A stretch of DNA of 24,958 nucleotides from an uncultured Collinsella sp. Lineage in GTDB: Bacteria > Actinomycetota > Coriobacteriia > Coriobacteriales > Coriobacteriaceae. Positions 1-8,629 of the stretch are shown here, in pieces; the first letter of the stretch is position 1, and each line of letters begins with the position of its first letter. The DNA lies in assembly GCA_902496335.1 (NCBI GenBank), contig CABVAO010000027.1, forward strand, positions 1-24,958, given 5' to 3'. The position numbers and the translations under genes are program-made. Below the pieces are notes generated by a model. The model saw only the letters and a list, made by a program, of their open reading frames with translations. It made no database searches and was not told the origin of the DNA.

Positions 1-22
1 GGCATCGACCTGCGCCGATGCC
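1..22. terminator. Hairpin at left edge, possible end of an upstream gene
   Basis: The arms ggcatcg (1-7) and cgatgcc (16-22) are exact complements around an 8-nt loop. The stem may continue upstream of the window. There is no T run directly after it, so a terminator role is only a guess. Confidence 0.3.
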
Positions 23-60
23 CCTAAAGCAGACACACATTTTGTCCTATAAGCCCGATT

Positions 61-278
61 ATCTCGATCCGTAACACCTAGGGCCCGAATTCCCGTCTAA
101 CTGTTACAGATCTAGACATTCAAATCCCCCCTAAGGAGAAAATCTCGATCTGTAACAGTTAGAACCCATTTCCTCGTCTACCTGTTACAGATTGAGACAT
201 TCGAATTCCCTTGAATAGAAAATCTCAATCTGTAACAGTTACTCGGCAAAAACGGCTGAAGATGTTACAGATCGAGAC
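61..278. repeat. Three tandem imperfect palindromes, about 80 bp period
   Basis: Three units start near 61, 142 and 222. Each has a left half like atctcgatctgtaacagtt and, 40-60 bp later, its reverse complement like ctgttacagatcgagaca. The centres of the units differ (about 20 bp each), and the links between units are partly similar (cattcaaat, cattcgaat). The arms are nearly conserved while the loops vary, which suggests selection on, or spread of, the inverted half-site. They lie upstream of the promoter of the amino-acid transporter. They could be a dispersed palindromic repeat or a regulator-binding array. No ORF of note covers them. Confidence 0.7.
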
Positions 279-388
279 AAAACAGTAAGGCATGCCGCTG
301 CATCGGCCAGAACCACCACAAAGGTGTCTGTCCCTTTTTAGTAGGTAGAATTACCCATAAGGTAAGTATGTTTCTGAGTTATTTCGTG

Positions 389-418
389 TTGACCCATTTG
401 AGCGCGATAGGGTATAAC
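389..418 (+). promoter_or_regulatory. Sigma-A-type promoter of the amino-acid ABC operon
   Basis: A -35 box ttgacc (389-394) and a -10 box tataac (413-418) are separated by 18 bp. They lie about 44 bp upstream of the lipoprotein start codon. Both hexamers match the consensus at five of six positions. Confidence 0.65.
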
Positions 419-461
419 TCTACTCAACCGCTAGGGATTTTATTGAGAAAGGTGTTCTACC

Positions 462-1457
462 ATGAGCAAGAACCTCTCCCAGCAGGTCGTTCTCGACCGC
501 CGCGGCTTCGTTGCCGCCACCTTCGCAACCGTCGCCGGCCTTGGTCTTGCCGGCTGCTCTGACACCAGCGCCGAGGCCGACAAGGGTTCCGCCGCCGGCT
601 CCTCCAAGAGCTCCGAGGATACCGAAGTTTCCGCCACGCTCGATGCCAAGGCATTCGACAAGCTCGTCGACAACGGCCCCAAGGCCGATGACGATGCCAT
701 CGCCGCCAGCACCTGGGCCACAGCTGTCAAGGACGCCGGCGTCTTTAAGATCGGCGGCGTTCAGACCTCAACGCTCTTCTCCCTCCTCAACGAGAAAGAC
801 GGCCAGACCCGCGGCTTCGATGCCGGTATCGCACAGCTCCTGTCCAACTACATCCTGGGCGAGAACAGGGTCGAGATCACCCAGGTGACCTCGGACACGC
901 GAGAGTCCGTCCTGCAGAACGGCCAGGTCGACGCCGTCTTTGCCACCTACACCATCACTGACGAGCGCAAGAAGCTCGTCTCCTTTGCCGGTCCCTACTA
1001 CTACACCCAGCAGGCTATCCTGGTGCTCGCCGATAACGACGACATCAAGAGCGTCGACGACCTGGCCGACAAGAGCGTTGCCGTCCAGTCCGGCTCCAAC
1101 GGCCCCGCCATCCTGGAGGAGCTCGCTCCCAAGGCCAGCCAGCAGGAGTTCAAGACCGACGAGGAGGCCCGCCAGGCACTCCAGCAGGGCCGCGTTGACG
1201 CCTACGTCATCGATAACAACATGCAGCAGAGCGCCCTGGTCCGCGAGCCTGGTAAGTACAAGATCGCCGGCAAGCCCTTCGGCAGCAAGGAGCCCTACGG
1301 CATCGGCCTGCCGCTCGATTCCGACGGCGTCGCCTTTGTCAACGACTTCCTTAAGAAGATCGAGGACGACGGCACCTGGACCGAGCTGTGGCAGATCTGC
1401 ATCGGCGACCGTACGGGCGACACCAATGTTCCCGAGCTGCCCGAGATCGGCGCCTAG
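462..1457 (+). CDS. Amino-acid ABC transporter substrate-binding lipoprotein
   Basis: This is the extracytoplasmic solute receptor (SBP_bac_3 family) that captures a polar amino acid, probably glutamate or glutamine, and delivers it to the permeases encoded next. The N-terminus has twin arginines (Arg13-Arg14, DRRGFV), a hydrophobic stretch and a lipobox LAGC with Cys32, so Tat export followed by lipid anchoring is likely. A Ser/Gly/Glu-rich linker (about 33-55) leads into the two-lobed domain. Family-typical segments such as GFDAGIAQLL, a TYTITDERKKLVSFAGPYY-like stretch and VDAYVIDNN are visible. The length of 331 residues is slightly above usual because of the linker. The start at 462 is preceded by aaaggtg. 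Substrate is inferred from family and operon only. Confidence 0.9.
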   Translation: MSKNLSQQVVLDRRGFVAATFATVAGLGLAGCSDTSAEADKGSAAGSSKSSEDTEVSATLDAKAFDKLVDNGPKADDDAIAASTWATAVKDAGVFKIGGVQTSTLFSLLNEKDGQTRGFDAGIAQLLSNYILGENRVEITQVTSDTRESVLQNGQVDAVFATYTITDERKKLVSFAGPYYYTQQAILVLADNDDIKSVDDLADKSVAVQSGSNGPAILEELAPKASQQEFKTDEEARQALQQGRVDAYVIDNNMQQSALVREPGKYKIAGKPFGSKEPYGIGLPLDSDGVAFVNDFLKKIEDDGTWTELWQICIGDRTGDTNVPELPEIGA

Positions 1458-1545
1458 GCAGCGAGCCTGGTAACGGCCGCAACGAAACCATATGGAAAAG
1501 CATGATGCGCTTTATTGCGGTAAACTGTTTCCTCACTGAGTTGTC

Positions 1546-1578
1546 GGGGCTTCCGTACACACGGGAGCCCCTTTCCTT
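1546..1578 (+). terminator. Attenuating hairpin between binding protein and permease
   Basis: The stem ggggcttccg / cgggagcccc is followed by tttcctt. It lies in the 138-nt gap between the lipoprotein gene and the first permease gene. A leaky terminator here would make the binding protein more abundant than the membrane parts, a common arrangement in such operons. The effect is inferred. Confidence 0.65.
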
Positions 1579-1595
1579 ATCGGCGGGAGGTCCGC

Positions 1596-2255
1596 ATGAG
1601 TCTCTCCGAACTCTGGTCGCTCTATGGCCAGAACTATATCGACGCGCTGCTAGCAACCTGGGGCATGACGCTTGAGTCGTTTGCCATCGCCATGGTACTG
1701 GCCGTCGCCGTCACCGTGATGCGCGTGTCGCCGCTCAAGCCACTGCGCGTCTTTGGCGACCTGTATGTCCAGGTCTTCCGTAACATCCCTGGCATTGCGC
1801 TGCTCATCATCGTCGTCTATGCGCTGCCGCCGCTCAAGGTCGTCCTGCCCTACCGCACCTGCGTTATCGTCGCCACGGTCCTTTTGGGCTCGGCCTTTGG
1901 CTCCGAGAACTTTATGAGCGGCATCAACACCGTCGGCGTCGGTCAGGTCGAAGCCGCACGTTCGCTCGGCATGAGCTTTAACCGCATCCTCGCCAAGATC
2001 GTGATTCCGCAGGCGCTGCGCTCGAGCGTGCTGCCCATGACCAACCTCTTTATCGCCGTCATGCTCACCACTGCGCTCGGCAGCCAGGTGCCGCTTAAGC
2101 CGCAAGAGCTCACCGGCGTGGTGAGCTACATCAACACGCGCTCACTTGGCGGCGTCGCCGCGTTCTTTATCTCGGCGCTCGGCTACCTGGGCACGGCCTT
2201 TGTGGTGAGCCACATTGGCAACTACATCGATAAGAAGGTGAGGATCCTCCGATGA
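1596..2255 (+). CDS. Amino-acid ABC transporter permease (HisM/GluC-like)
   Basis: This is one of two membrane subunits of the polar amino-acid importer. It is a 219-residue hydrophobic protein of the His/Glu/Gln/Arg permease family with about five membrane segments. The EAA loop that docks on the ATPase is visible around residues 108-144 (VGQVEAARSLGMSF followed by IVIPQALR). The start ATG at 1596 follows gggaggt. The stop overlaps the start of the next permease gene in an ATGA, showing translational coupling. It probably pairs with that gene's product to form a heterodimeric channel. Confidence 0.9.
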   Translation: MSLSELWSLYGQNYIDALLATWGMTLESFAIAMVLAVAVTVMRVSPLKPLRVFGDLYVQVFRNIPGIALLIIVVYALPPLKVVLPYRTCVIVATVLLGSAFGSENFMSGINTVGVGQVEAARSLGMSFNRILAKIVIPQALRSSVLPMTNLFIAVMLTTALGSQVPLKPQELTGVVSYINTRSLGGVAAFFISALGYLGTAFVVSHIGNYIDKKVRILR

Positions 2256-3085
2256 GCAAGCACTCCTCCCCTGCGCTTACCATGCGCGATGCGCTCTACG
2301 AGGCTCCCGGCCCCAAGATGCGCGCCAAGATTCGGATCGGCACCGCCATCTCGCTTGTTGCCGTCGCCGCGCTCGTCGTCCTCGTGTTGCAGCGCTTTTA
2401 TGTGACCGGCCAGCTTTCGGTCCACTATTGGTATTTCTTTACGCACCTCACCACCTGGAAGTTCTTGCTTGCCGGCTTTGAGGGCACCGTTAAAGTCGCA
2501 CTCACCGCTGGCGCCATCGCGCTGGTGCTGGGCTTAGCCCTTATGCTCGGCCGCACCAGCGACATTAAGCCGCTGCAGCTGGTCTGCCGCGTGCTTACCG
2601 ACTTCTTCCGCGGTGTGCCGAGCCTGCTGTTTATCTACTTCTTCTTTTTGGTGCTGCCCCAGTACAAGATCTCGCTGCCGTCGTTTTGGATGCTCACGTT
2701 GCCTGTCGCGCTCGCTGCGGCCGGCGTGCTGGCCGAGATTTTCCGCGCCGGCGTCAATGCCGTGCCGCGCGGTCAGGTCGAGGCAGCCCAGGCGCTCGGT
2801 CTCTCCAAGGCCAAAATCACCTTTAAAATCGTGTTGCCGCAGGCTATTCGGTTTATCATTCCGTCGTTGATTTCGCAGCTCGTGGTCGTAGTCAAAGACA
2901 CCACCGTCGCCTATGTGGTGAGCTACCCCGACCTCATGCAAAACGCCCGCGTGCTCATTACCAACTACGACGCCCTCGTGTCGGTCTACCTGGTTATCGC
3001 AGTCATCTACATCCTCATCAACGTCGCGATCAACAAGGCCGCTGTCTATGTTTCGCACAAGACCGGCGCGACCATCATCCGCTAA
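2252..3085 (+). CDS. Amino-acid ABC transporter permease (GluD-like)
   Basis: This is the second permease of the importer, 277 residues. A longer cytoplasmic N-terminus (about 30 residues) precedes the first membrane segment. The EAA motif lies near residues 170-205 (GQVEAAQALGLSKAKITF then IVLPQAIRF). FFRGVPSLLFIYFFF is typical of the His/Glu/Gln/Arg permease family. The ATG overlaps the preceding stop by 4 bp. The substrate, probably glutamate or a related amino acid, is inferred from the family. Confidence 0.9.
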   Translation: MSKHSSPALTMRDALYEAPGPKMRAKIRIGTAISLVAVAALVVLVLQRFYVTGQLSVHYWYFFTHLTTWKFLLAGFEGTVKVALTAGAIALVLGLALMLGRTSDIKPLQLVCRVLTDFFRGVPSLLFIYFFFLVLPQYKISLPSFWMLTLPVALAAAGVLAEIFRAGVNAVPRGQVEAAQALGLSKAKITFKIVLPQAIRFIIPSLISQLVVVVKDTTVAYVVSYPDLMQNARVLITNYDALVSVYLVIAVIYILINVAINKAAVYVSHKTGATIIR

Positions 3086-3121
3086 CGCTTTACCATTTCG
3101 AGTCATAAGGAGCCGAGCACC

Positions 3122-3886
<765 letters not shown>

Positions 3887-3973
3887 CCAGCCACCCCGTG
3901 GGGCAAATCCATTGAAAGTGTTGTCCCACGTCTCTCATGCGCCCTGTCACCTTCAGATTCGAAAGCAGTACCT

Positions 3974-4783
3974 ATGATCGGAACTCGCACTTCATCGTCC
4001 TACACCCCGCATGTCGACGTCGCCCCCGCCGACCGTCCGCTCATCCTCGTCGCGCCGCGCTGGGAAGAGGCAGAGCCGTTTTTAACCGAGATGCTCTCCC
4101 CCAACGAGGAAATCGCCAGCGTCTTTGTCGACGCCATCCTTGCCGCCGGCGGCCTGCCGCTGCAGATGTCCATCACCGAGGACATTGAGGTCATCCGTCA
4201 TTACGTCGATATCGCCGACGGCATCGCCATTCCCGGCGGCCCCGATGTCAATCCCAAACGCTGGGGCGATGATCGACCCTACGACCCCACCCTCTGCTGC
4301 GAGATCCGCGATAGCTTTGAGTTTAAGCTGGTCGGCGAGGTACTTCGCGCCAAGAAGCCGCTCTTTACCACCTGCCGCGGCACGCAGTTGCTCAATGTCG
4401 CCACTGGCGGCACCCTGTGCATGGACGTGCCGAGCCTGGGCGCTCGCGAGGGCCGCACGCAGTGGCGCCATACCCACGTGCTCAACGACCCTGTGCATCC
4501 CGTCGAGGTTGTGCCGGGCTCGCTGCTCGAACGCGCGGTTGGCGGGCACAGGCTGATCCAGACCAACTCCGCACACCACTGCTGCGTCGATCGTCTGGGT
4601 AAAAGCACGCGCTTGGTCGCCAAGGCAACCGACGGCGTTCCCGAGTGCATCGAAGTCGAAGGCCAACCTTTCTGCCTGGGCGTGCAATGGCATCCCGAGT
4701 ACACCTGGCAGACGCTCGAGACCGACTTTAACCTGTGGAAGTCGTTTGTCGAGGCAGCGGCAAAGGTTAAGCAGGCCCGTTAG
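3974..4783 (+). CDS. Class-I amidotransferase-like gamma-glutamyl hydrolase (PuuD/peptidase C26 type)
   Basis: This is a cytoplasmic enzyme of the peptidase C26 family, which hydrolyses gamma-glutamyl amides such as gamma-glutamyl-GABA. The catalytic triad is visible: nucleophile Cys134 in FTTCRGTQLLNV, His240 and Glu242 in GVQWHPE. The substrate-side segment IPGGPDVNP (86-94) is typical of PuuD-like proteins. At 269 residues the length is normal. It starts 87 bp after the glutamate-type importer and may be co-transcribed, which fits a role in handling gamma-glutamyl compounds or glutamate supply. The ribosome-binding site upstream of 3974 is weak, so the exact start is less sure. No puu pathway genes are nearby, so the true substrate is open. 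Confidence 0.85.
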   Translation: MIGTRTSSSYTPHVDVAPADRPLILVAPRWEEAEPFLTEMLSPNEEIASVFVDAILAAGGLPLQMSITEDIEVIRHYVDIADGIAIPGGPDVNPKRWGDDRPYDPTLCCEIRDSFEFKLVGEVLRAKKPLFTTCRGTQLLNVATGGTLCMDVPSLGAREGRTQWRHTHVLNDPVHPVEVVPGSLLERAVGGHRLIQTNSAHHCCVDRLGKSTRLVAKATDGVPECIEVEGQPFCLGVQWHPEYTWQTLETDFNLWKSFVEAAAKVKQAR

Positions 4784-4816
4784 CTCGCGAATCACACAGG
4801 TTATAGCCTCCTAAGC

Positions 4817-4857
4817 CAGGGGGGGGCGGACACCAGCTACGGTGCCCGCCCCCCCTG
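4817..4857. terminator. Strong GC hairpin between convergent operons
   Basis: A caggggggggcgg arm pairs with ccgccccccctg around a short loop. It sits in the 102-bp gap between the hydrolase (+) and the end of the peptide-cluster operon (-). It is placed to stop transcription from both sides, though neither side shows a long T run. Confidence 0.7.
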
Positions 4858-4885
4858 AATTTGATATGCGCGGTCCACTAACCCG

Positions 4886-6505
4886 TCAGGCAATTTCAAT
4901 CACTTCATCGCATGCCGAAATAAGCACAGGGTCGTGCGTAGCGATGACCGTGATATGTCGCCCCTTCCTTTCCTTAAGGATTTCGATAAACGCCTGCTTG
5001 CTTTGGCTGTCAAGTGCAGATGTCGGCTCATCAAACATCATCACGTCCGGGTTTTTCAGCAGCTGGCGAATAATCGCTATTTTCTGTTTTTCCCCTCCTG
5101 AAATATTGTTCTGCCTATCGTCCAGCTCGACATCAAGTCCACCACTTGAATCGACCATCTTTTTAAGCCCCATTCTCTCAATGAGGCTCTCAAGGTCACG
5201 CTCTTCAACGCTTCTGCAGCAAAGAGTTAAATTGTCCCGTATCGACCCTTCGGTCAGGGGCGGCTCCTGCTCCGTAATCCCGATATTGCGCTTTCGCAGC
5301 GCATAACGGTCCAGAGAGCTCAGGGGCTTGCTGTTAATCCAAATATCACCCTTGCAGTTTTCTGGATCGCAACCGCTTATCACATCCAGCAGCGTGCTCT
5401 TACCGGAACCGTTCGACCCAACGATTGCATATACCTTTCCTTTTTCTAAAGAAGCCCGAATGTCTCCGAACGCGGTCTTTACAGACCCCGGATAGCTATA
5501 TGCCAGCTCGGAACAGTTCACCTCGTAAACATCATCGAGGATAATGTCCCCGTTTGAGTCCTCGGGCATGTCCAGCAAGCGCCGCAAACGCTCGTAGGAT
5601 ACCTTTGACGTTTGATAGTCCTTGCCCAGCGCAAGGAAGAATTCAATAGCCGAAGAATAATAGGAGTAATAGCTTAGCGCCGTCATAAGATAGCCGGGCA
5701 GCAAATTGCCGTCGAGAACTTCCTTTGCGCCCAGGATCAAGATTCCACCCTGTGCCAAAGATGTGACGGCAGTGTTGGCAAACGTAAAGGTCGCATTAAT
5801 TTGCTGGTTCTGATAAACGAAACGATATAGCTCTGCAAAAGAGTGCTCAAGCCTTTGCTTGAAAACCTCGAATAGAACATGTCTGCGGATAAATTGTGCG
5901 TTGCTAAGCTGCTTCTCCAGATCGGAAAAGAATCGAGCCTCCTGCTCTTGAGCCTCGAAACTTCTTGCGAACAAACACTTTTTGAAAAGCGAATAGACCG
6001 CGCCACCTATTATGCCCAGAGCCATACACAGCATTGCCAGGTGACCGTTTATGGTCGCCAGGACAACAAACACCACAAGCAACGTCACTATATTGCTCAC
6101 GCTTTGGACACTTGCGTTTATAACAAATATCACCAAATCGTTAGCGTCATGATTAATCTGTTGGTTGTAATATGAGGCATCAAAATTAGAAAAGAAGGCC
6201 CGTGGTAGCCTTTGAACGTGACTTATCACCTCTTCATTCAATGCAAATCCCACATGTGTTTGCAGATCGACATAGACCAGCTCACTGACGCAATTCAAAC
6301 CGGCTCGCACAATACCCAGCGCTGCTATCTCAGCGCCGATGGCGATTGCGCTTTCCCCATCTCGCGCGACACCGACAAAGTTGTTGACCAGTTGCCCCGT
6401 CAGAAAAGGAATTGCGAGACCAACCACAAGCGAGAGCAGGCACATTAGAAGATAGGTTATATACTTTGGATTCTTGATTATTGTTCTTGCGCAGAGATTA
6501 AACAT
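4886..6505 (-). CDS. ABC exporter, fused membrane and ATPase domains, of the peptide cluster
   Basis: This is a half-size exporter (539 residues) that probably works as a homodimer to secrete the modified peptide. Residues 1-300 form an ABC type-1 membrane domain with about six segments. The ATPase domain has Walker A GSNGSGKST (363-371), signature ISGGEKQK (468-475), Walker B VMMFDEP (488-494), and switch His524 in ATHD. There is no N-terminal C39 peptidase domain, since the first membrane segment begins near residue 15, so leader removal, if it occurs, must be done elsewhere. It is the last gene of the cluster and its start overlaps the SPASM reading frame by 8 bp. Base composition is less GC-rich than in the flanking housekeeping genes. 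The transported substrate is inferred from context. Confidence 0.88.
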   Translation of the reverse strand: MFNLCARTIIKNPKYITYLLMCLLSLVVGLAIPFLTGQLVNNFVGVARDGESAIAIGAEIAALGIVRAGLNCVSELVYVDLQTHVGFALNEEVISHVQRLPRAFFSNFDASYYNQQINHDANDLVIFVINASVQSVSNIVTLLVVFVVLATINGHLAMLCMALGIIGGAVYSLFKKCLFARSFEAQEQEARFFSDLEKQLSNAQFIRRHVLFEVFKQRLEHSFAELYRFVYQNQQINATFTFANTAVTSLAQGGILILGAKEVLDGNLLPGYLMTALSYYSYYSSAIEFFLALGKDYQTSKVSYERLRRLLDMPEDSNGDIILDDVYEVNCSELAYSYPGSVKTAFGDIRASLEKGKVYAIVGSNGSGKSTLLDVISGCDPENCKGDIWINSKPLSSLDRYALRKRNIGITEQEPPLTEGSIRDNLTLCCRSVEERDLESLIERMGLKKMVDSSGGLDVELDDRQNNISGGEKQKIAIIRQLLKNPDVMMFDEPTSALDSQSKQAFIEILKERKGRHITVIATHDPVLISACDEVIEIA

Positions 6506-6854
6506 GAGCTGAATCCAGTTCCGAAAGCAATCGCTGAGCTTTCTCGGTCAAAATCATTCGTTGGCGCACCTGATACCTTTGAGATACGCACTGTTTTGAC
6601 CCTCCATGAAGAGCGTGATTAGGGCAACCTCCCATGCATGAGGGATAGGCAAAACACTCTTCACACTCATGATCGCTCGGCTCATAGTTTAGCCATTGGA
6701 CCAGCTGAGCATTCATCCTCGGCCCTTCGGCAAGTGTGCCGACGCAGCGTTCACGCATCCCGATTTCGTCCCAACATTTATAAAGGTAGCCCTCCGGATC
6801 CACTACAAATGACCCTGCACAAACAGCGCCACATATAGCCGGATTAAAGCGCAC
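6498..6854 (-). CDS. SPASM-domain C-terminal part of a frameshifted radical SAM peptide maturase
   Basis: This 118-residue frame is a SPASM domain, which binds auxiliary Fe-S clusters in peptide-modifying radical SAM enzymes. Nine cysteines are present (residues 8, 12, 27, 37, 64, 67, 73, 77 and 89 when counted from the GTG). They lie in typical SPASM surroundings: VVDPEGYLYKCWDE, ECEECFAYPSCMGGCP. It has no ribosome-binding site of its own worth the name, and directly follows the radical SAM frame. Joining the frames by one extra G gives DRGVYVDLTVRFNPAIC, as expected in an intact enzyme. It is therefore almost certainly the 3' half of the gene at 6857-7789, not an independent protein. Confidence 0.85.
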   Translation of the reverse strand: MRFNPAICGAVCAGSFVVDPEGYLYKCWDEIGMRERCVGTLAEGPRMNAQLVQWLNYEPSDHECEECFAYPSCMGGCPNHALHGGSKQCVSQRYQVRQRMILTEKAQRLLSELDSAHV

Positions 6855-6856
6855 CG

Positions 6857-7789
6857 TCAGGTCAACGTAGACCCCCTATCAACGGCATGGCTATAAAAGT
6901 CCAGCTCTTCCTGAGAAAATGCCTCCATCGAAAAACAACTACTGTCGCTTGGGCACGTATCATTGATATTGTCGACAGGCGCTAGGTAGAATCCCACCTT
7001 GTTTTTAAGGCCCTTTTCCTCGAGCGCATCCAGCAAATCGCCGGCACCGACAATGTTATGGGCATCGACATTGCACCTGATAGAAATATCTAACAGATGG
7101 GTGACTTTAGAAACGTTGTCTAGAATCGCATCGTATGTCGGCTGTCCGTTCCGCAAGATTCGCCGGGAATCATGATCTTGTCGAGAACCGTCCAAAGTCA
7201 CCTGAGCCATCTTGACGTCACAAGCCGCGAGAGCCGCAGCCACTTCTGGCGTCAGAAGATACCCATTTGTGACAATGGATGCTGCATAGGAACACTCCGG
7301 ATTAAGGACCCCCTTTATACGCTCTGTGAGTCGCTGAATTCTATCGACTTGTAGCAGCGGCTCTCCACCATACCAACTGATGTCAAACTCGCTCAGCCCC
7401 CGTGAACGCTCCTTCACGAATGAAACAAGTCGGTCTTCGACCTCCGGAGTCATTGTCGTTTTGCGTTGCCCCTTTTCATAACAGTATGGGCAACAGAAGT
7501 TGCACTCCAATGTCGGGGCTATCGTCATGCCGAGAGAGCGATCAGAAAACCGAACAAGACGGCCTATCGCCTTCATTTCCTCCTTTTCGTCACGATCATC
7601 TTCTAACAGCATCCCTCCTTGAAGCAACGCTTCGCACAATTCATCTGGCTCCCATTCGCTTCCCGATACCATGCGGCACATTCTTTCTGCATGCTGCTTA
7701 TCTAACGAAAGGATCGCACCGGTCTTCGCATTCATCACCAGCGTCCTTTCGCCACGGTTTTCAATCAGGTTGTATTGAGACGGTCTCAT
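6857..7789 (-). CDS. Radical SAM peptide maturase, N-terminal and catalytic part (frameshifted)
   Basis: This part (310 residues from the ATG at 7789) carries the radical SAM core of a SPASM peptide maturase. The enzyme would modify the Cys-rich peptide encoded upstream in the same operon, probably by forming thioether bonds. The SAM-cluster motif is CX3CX2C with Cys96, Cys100 and Cys103 (TLECNFCCPYCYE). The SAM-binding GGEP is at 141-144 in ISWYGGEP. Residues 1-90 form the N-terminal region often seen in such maturases (RPSQYNL...NAKTGAILSLD) and may bind the leader. The ATG at 7789 is chosen over the upstream TTG because gaggg lies 8 bp before it. The frame ends early at TGA 6857-6859, and the SPASM domain continues in the next frame. 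Reaction type is inferred from family. Confidence 0.88.
   Translation of the reverse strand: MRPSQYNLIENRGERTLVMNAKTGAILSLDKQHAERMCRMVSGSEWEPDELCEALLQGGMLLEDDRDEKEEMKAIGRLVRFSDRSLGMTIAPTLECNFCCPYCYEKGQRKTTMTPEVEDRLVSFVKERSRGLSEFDISWYGGEPLLQVDRIQRLTERIKGVLNPECSYAASIVTNGYLLTPEVAAALAACDVKMAQVTLDGSRQDHDSRRILRNGQPTYDAILDNVSKVTHLLDISIRCNVDAHNIVGAGDLLDALEEKGLKNKVGFYLAPVDNINDTCPSDSSCFSMEAFSQEELDFYSHAVDRGSTLT
6871..6877 (-). other. Frameshift point in the radical SAM maturase (run of five G)
   Basis: On the coding strand the sequence reads gat agg ggg tct and soon meets TGA (6857-6859). With six G instead of five it would read gat agg ggg gtc tac gtt gac ctg, and run on into the SPASM domain. The run of five is at 6872-6876. 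A single-base loss, a sequencing error or ribosomal slippage on GGG could each explain it. Confidence 0.85.
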
Positions 7790-7810
7790 ATGCTTATCCC
7801 TCACAAGCAA

Positions 7811-8629
7811 TCAAAGAAATCTCGACCGCAATCGGTCGACGGTAAAGCAAATGGCAAAAACGCTTGCTACGTTTATTAGGCAGTCAATTAGAATCGAAAT
7901 GCATTGACTATTCCCCAACGGGGTCACGCCACAAATCCACATGAGCATCGAGGCTGGAAGCGGAAGCATGGAATTGGCCCCGATCTGTATGTAGATCGCT
8001 ACAACGTTGACAAGCAACAGCATGCCAATCGGACCGAAGCCGGACCCAAAATAGGAAACAGCGATCACGCAAGAGACCACGTATGCAAGGCAGGCAGCGG
8101 CAGCAAGAACAAGTCGATAGCAAAATACATGCAGGTTGAAATACTGCTGAGCATCCAGAACGATTACGCAGTTAAGACAGTACAAAACGACACTCGACAG
8201 GATAAACGCGTCCAAAAGGGCAAAAGAAGACAGCACCACTCGAGCAACGATAGCGCACACACGCTTCCCTCCCCGAGCCTCCGACAACCCCCACGGTTCC
8301 TCAATAAAGCCCGAACTGACAAAGCGCGGCACAACGCAAGCCGCGATGAACGGAAAGAACAATGCATGAGCCAACGGGGCTACGTTGAAAAGCAGACCGC
8401 GAAAAACCCCTGCATTACCAAATAGAAGGACATCCTCTGCCGATAGCCGAAGCGTCGGGTCTGGGAAAAAGCCCAAGAAACTGTTCTCACGGAGGCTACA
8501 GAACCACATCGGGAAAGAATTAAGCTGCAATACCACCATGCACGCATAAATTACCAGGATTAAGGCGTACGCCCATTTGCTCGCATGCTTCCATTCTGAC
8601 TGGAGAAGTCTTTTAATCTGACGAGCCAT
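7811..8629 (-). CDS. ABC-2-type permease of the peptide cluster, second subunit
   Basis: This hydrophobic protein of 272 residues has about six membrane segments. It begins with a short basic N-terminus (MARQIKRLLQSEWKH), the usual opening of ABC-2/LanE-LanG-type permeases whose first helix lies beside the membrane. It would form, with the preceding permease, the membrane part of the transporter driven by the ATPase at 9434-10159. ATG 8629 is preferred to the GTG at 8638 because ggggg stands 8 bp before it. The gene overlaps the previous one by 17 bp. Such three-part transporters commonly protect producers of peptide antibiotics; that role is inferred here. Confidence 0.78.
   Translation of the reverse strand: MARQIKRLLQSEWKHASKWAYALILVIYACMVVLQLNSFPMWFCSLRENSFLGFFPDPTLRLSAEDVLLFGNAGVFRGLLFNVAPLAHALFFPFIAACVVPRFVSSGFIEEPWGLSEARGGKRVCAIVARVVLSSFALLDAFILSSVVLYCLNCVIVLDAQQYFNLHVFCYRLVLAAAACLAYVVSCVIAVSYFGSGFGPIGMLLLVNVVAIYIQIGANSMLPLPASMLMWICGVTPLGNSQCISILIDCLINVASVFAICFTVDRLRSRFL

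Noticed and set aside
61..278. CRISPR array
   Set aside because: The repeated halves alternate in orientation, only three units exist, the loops are not spacers of constant length, and no cas genes are present.
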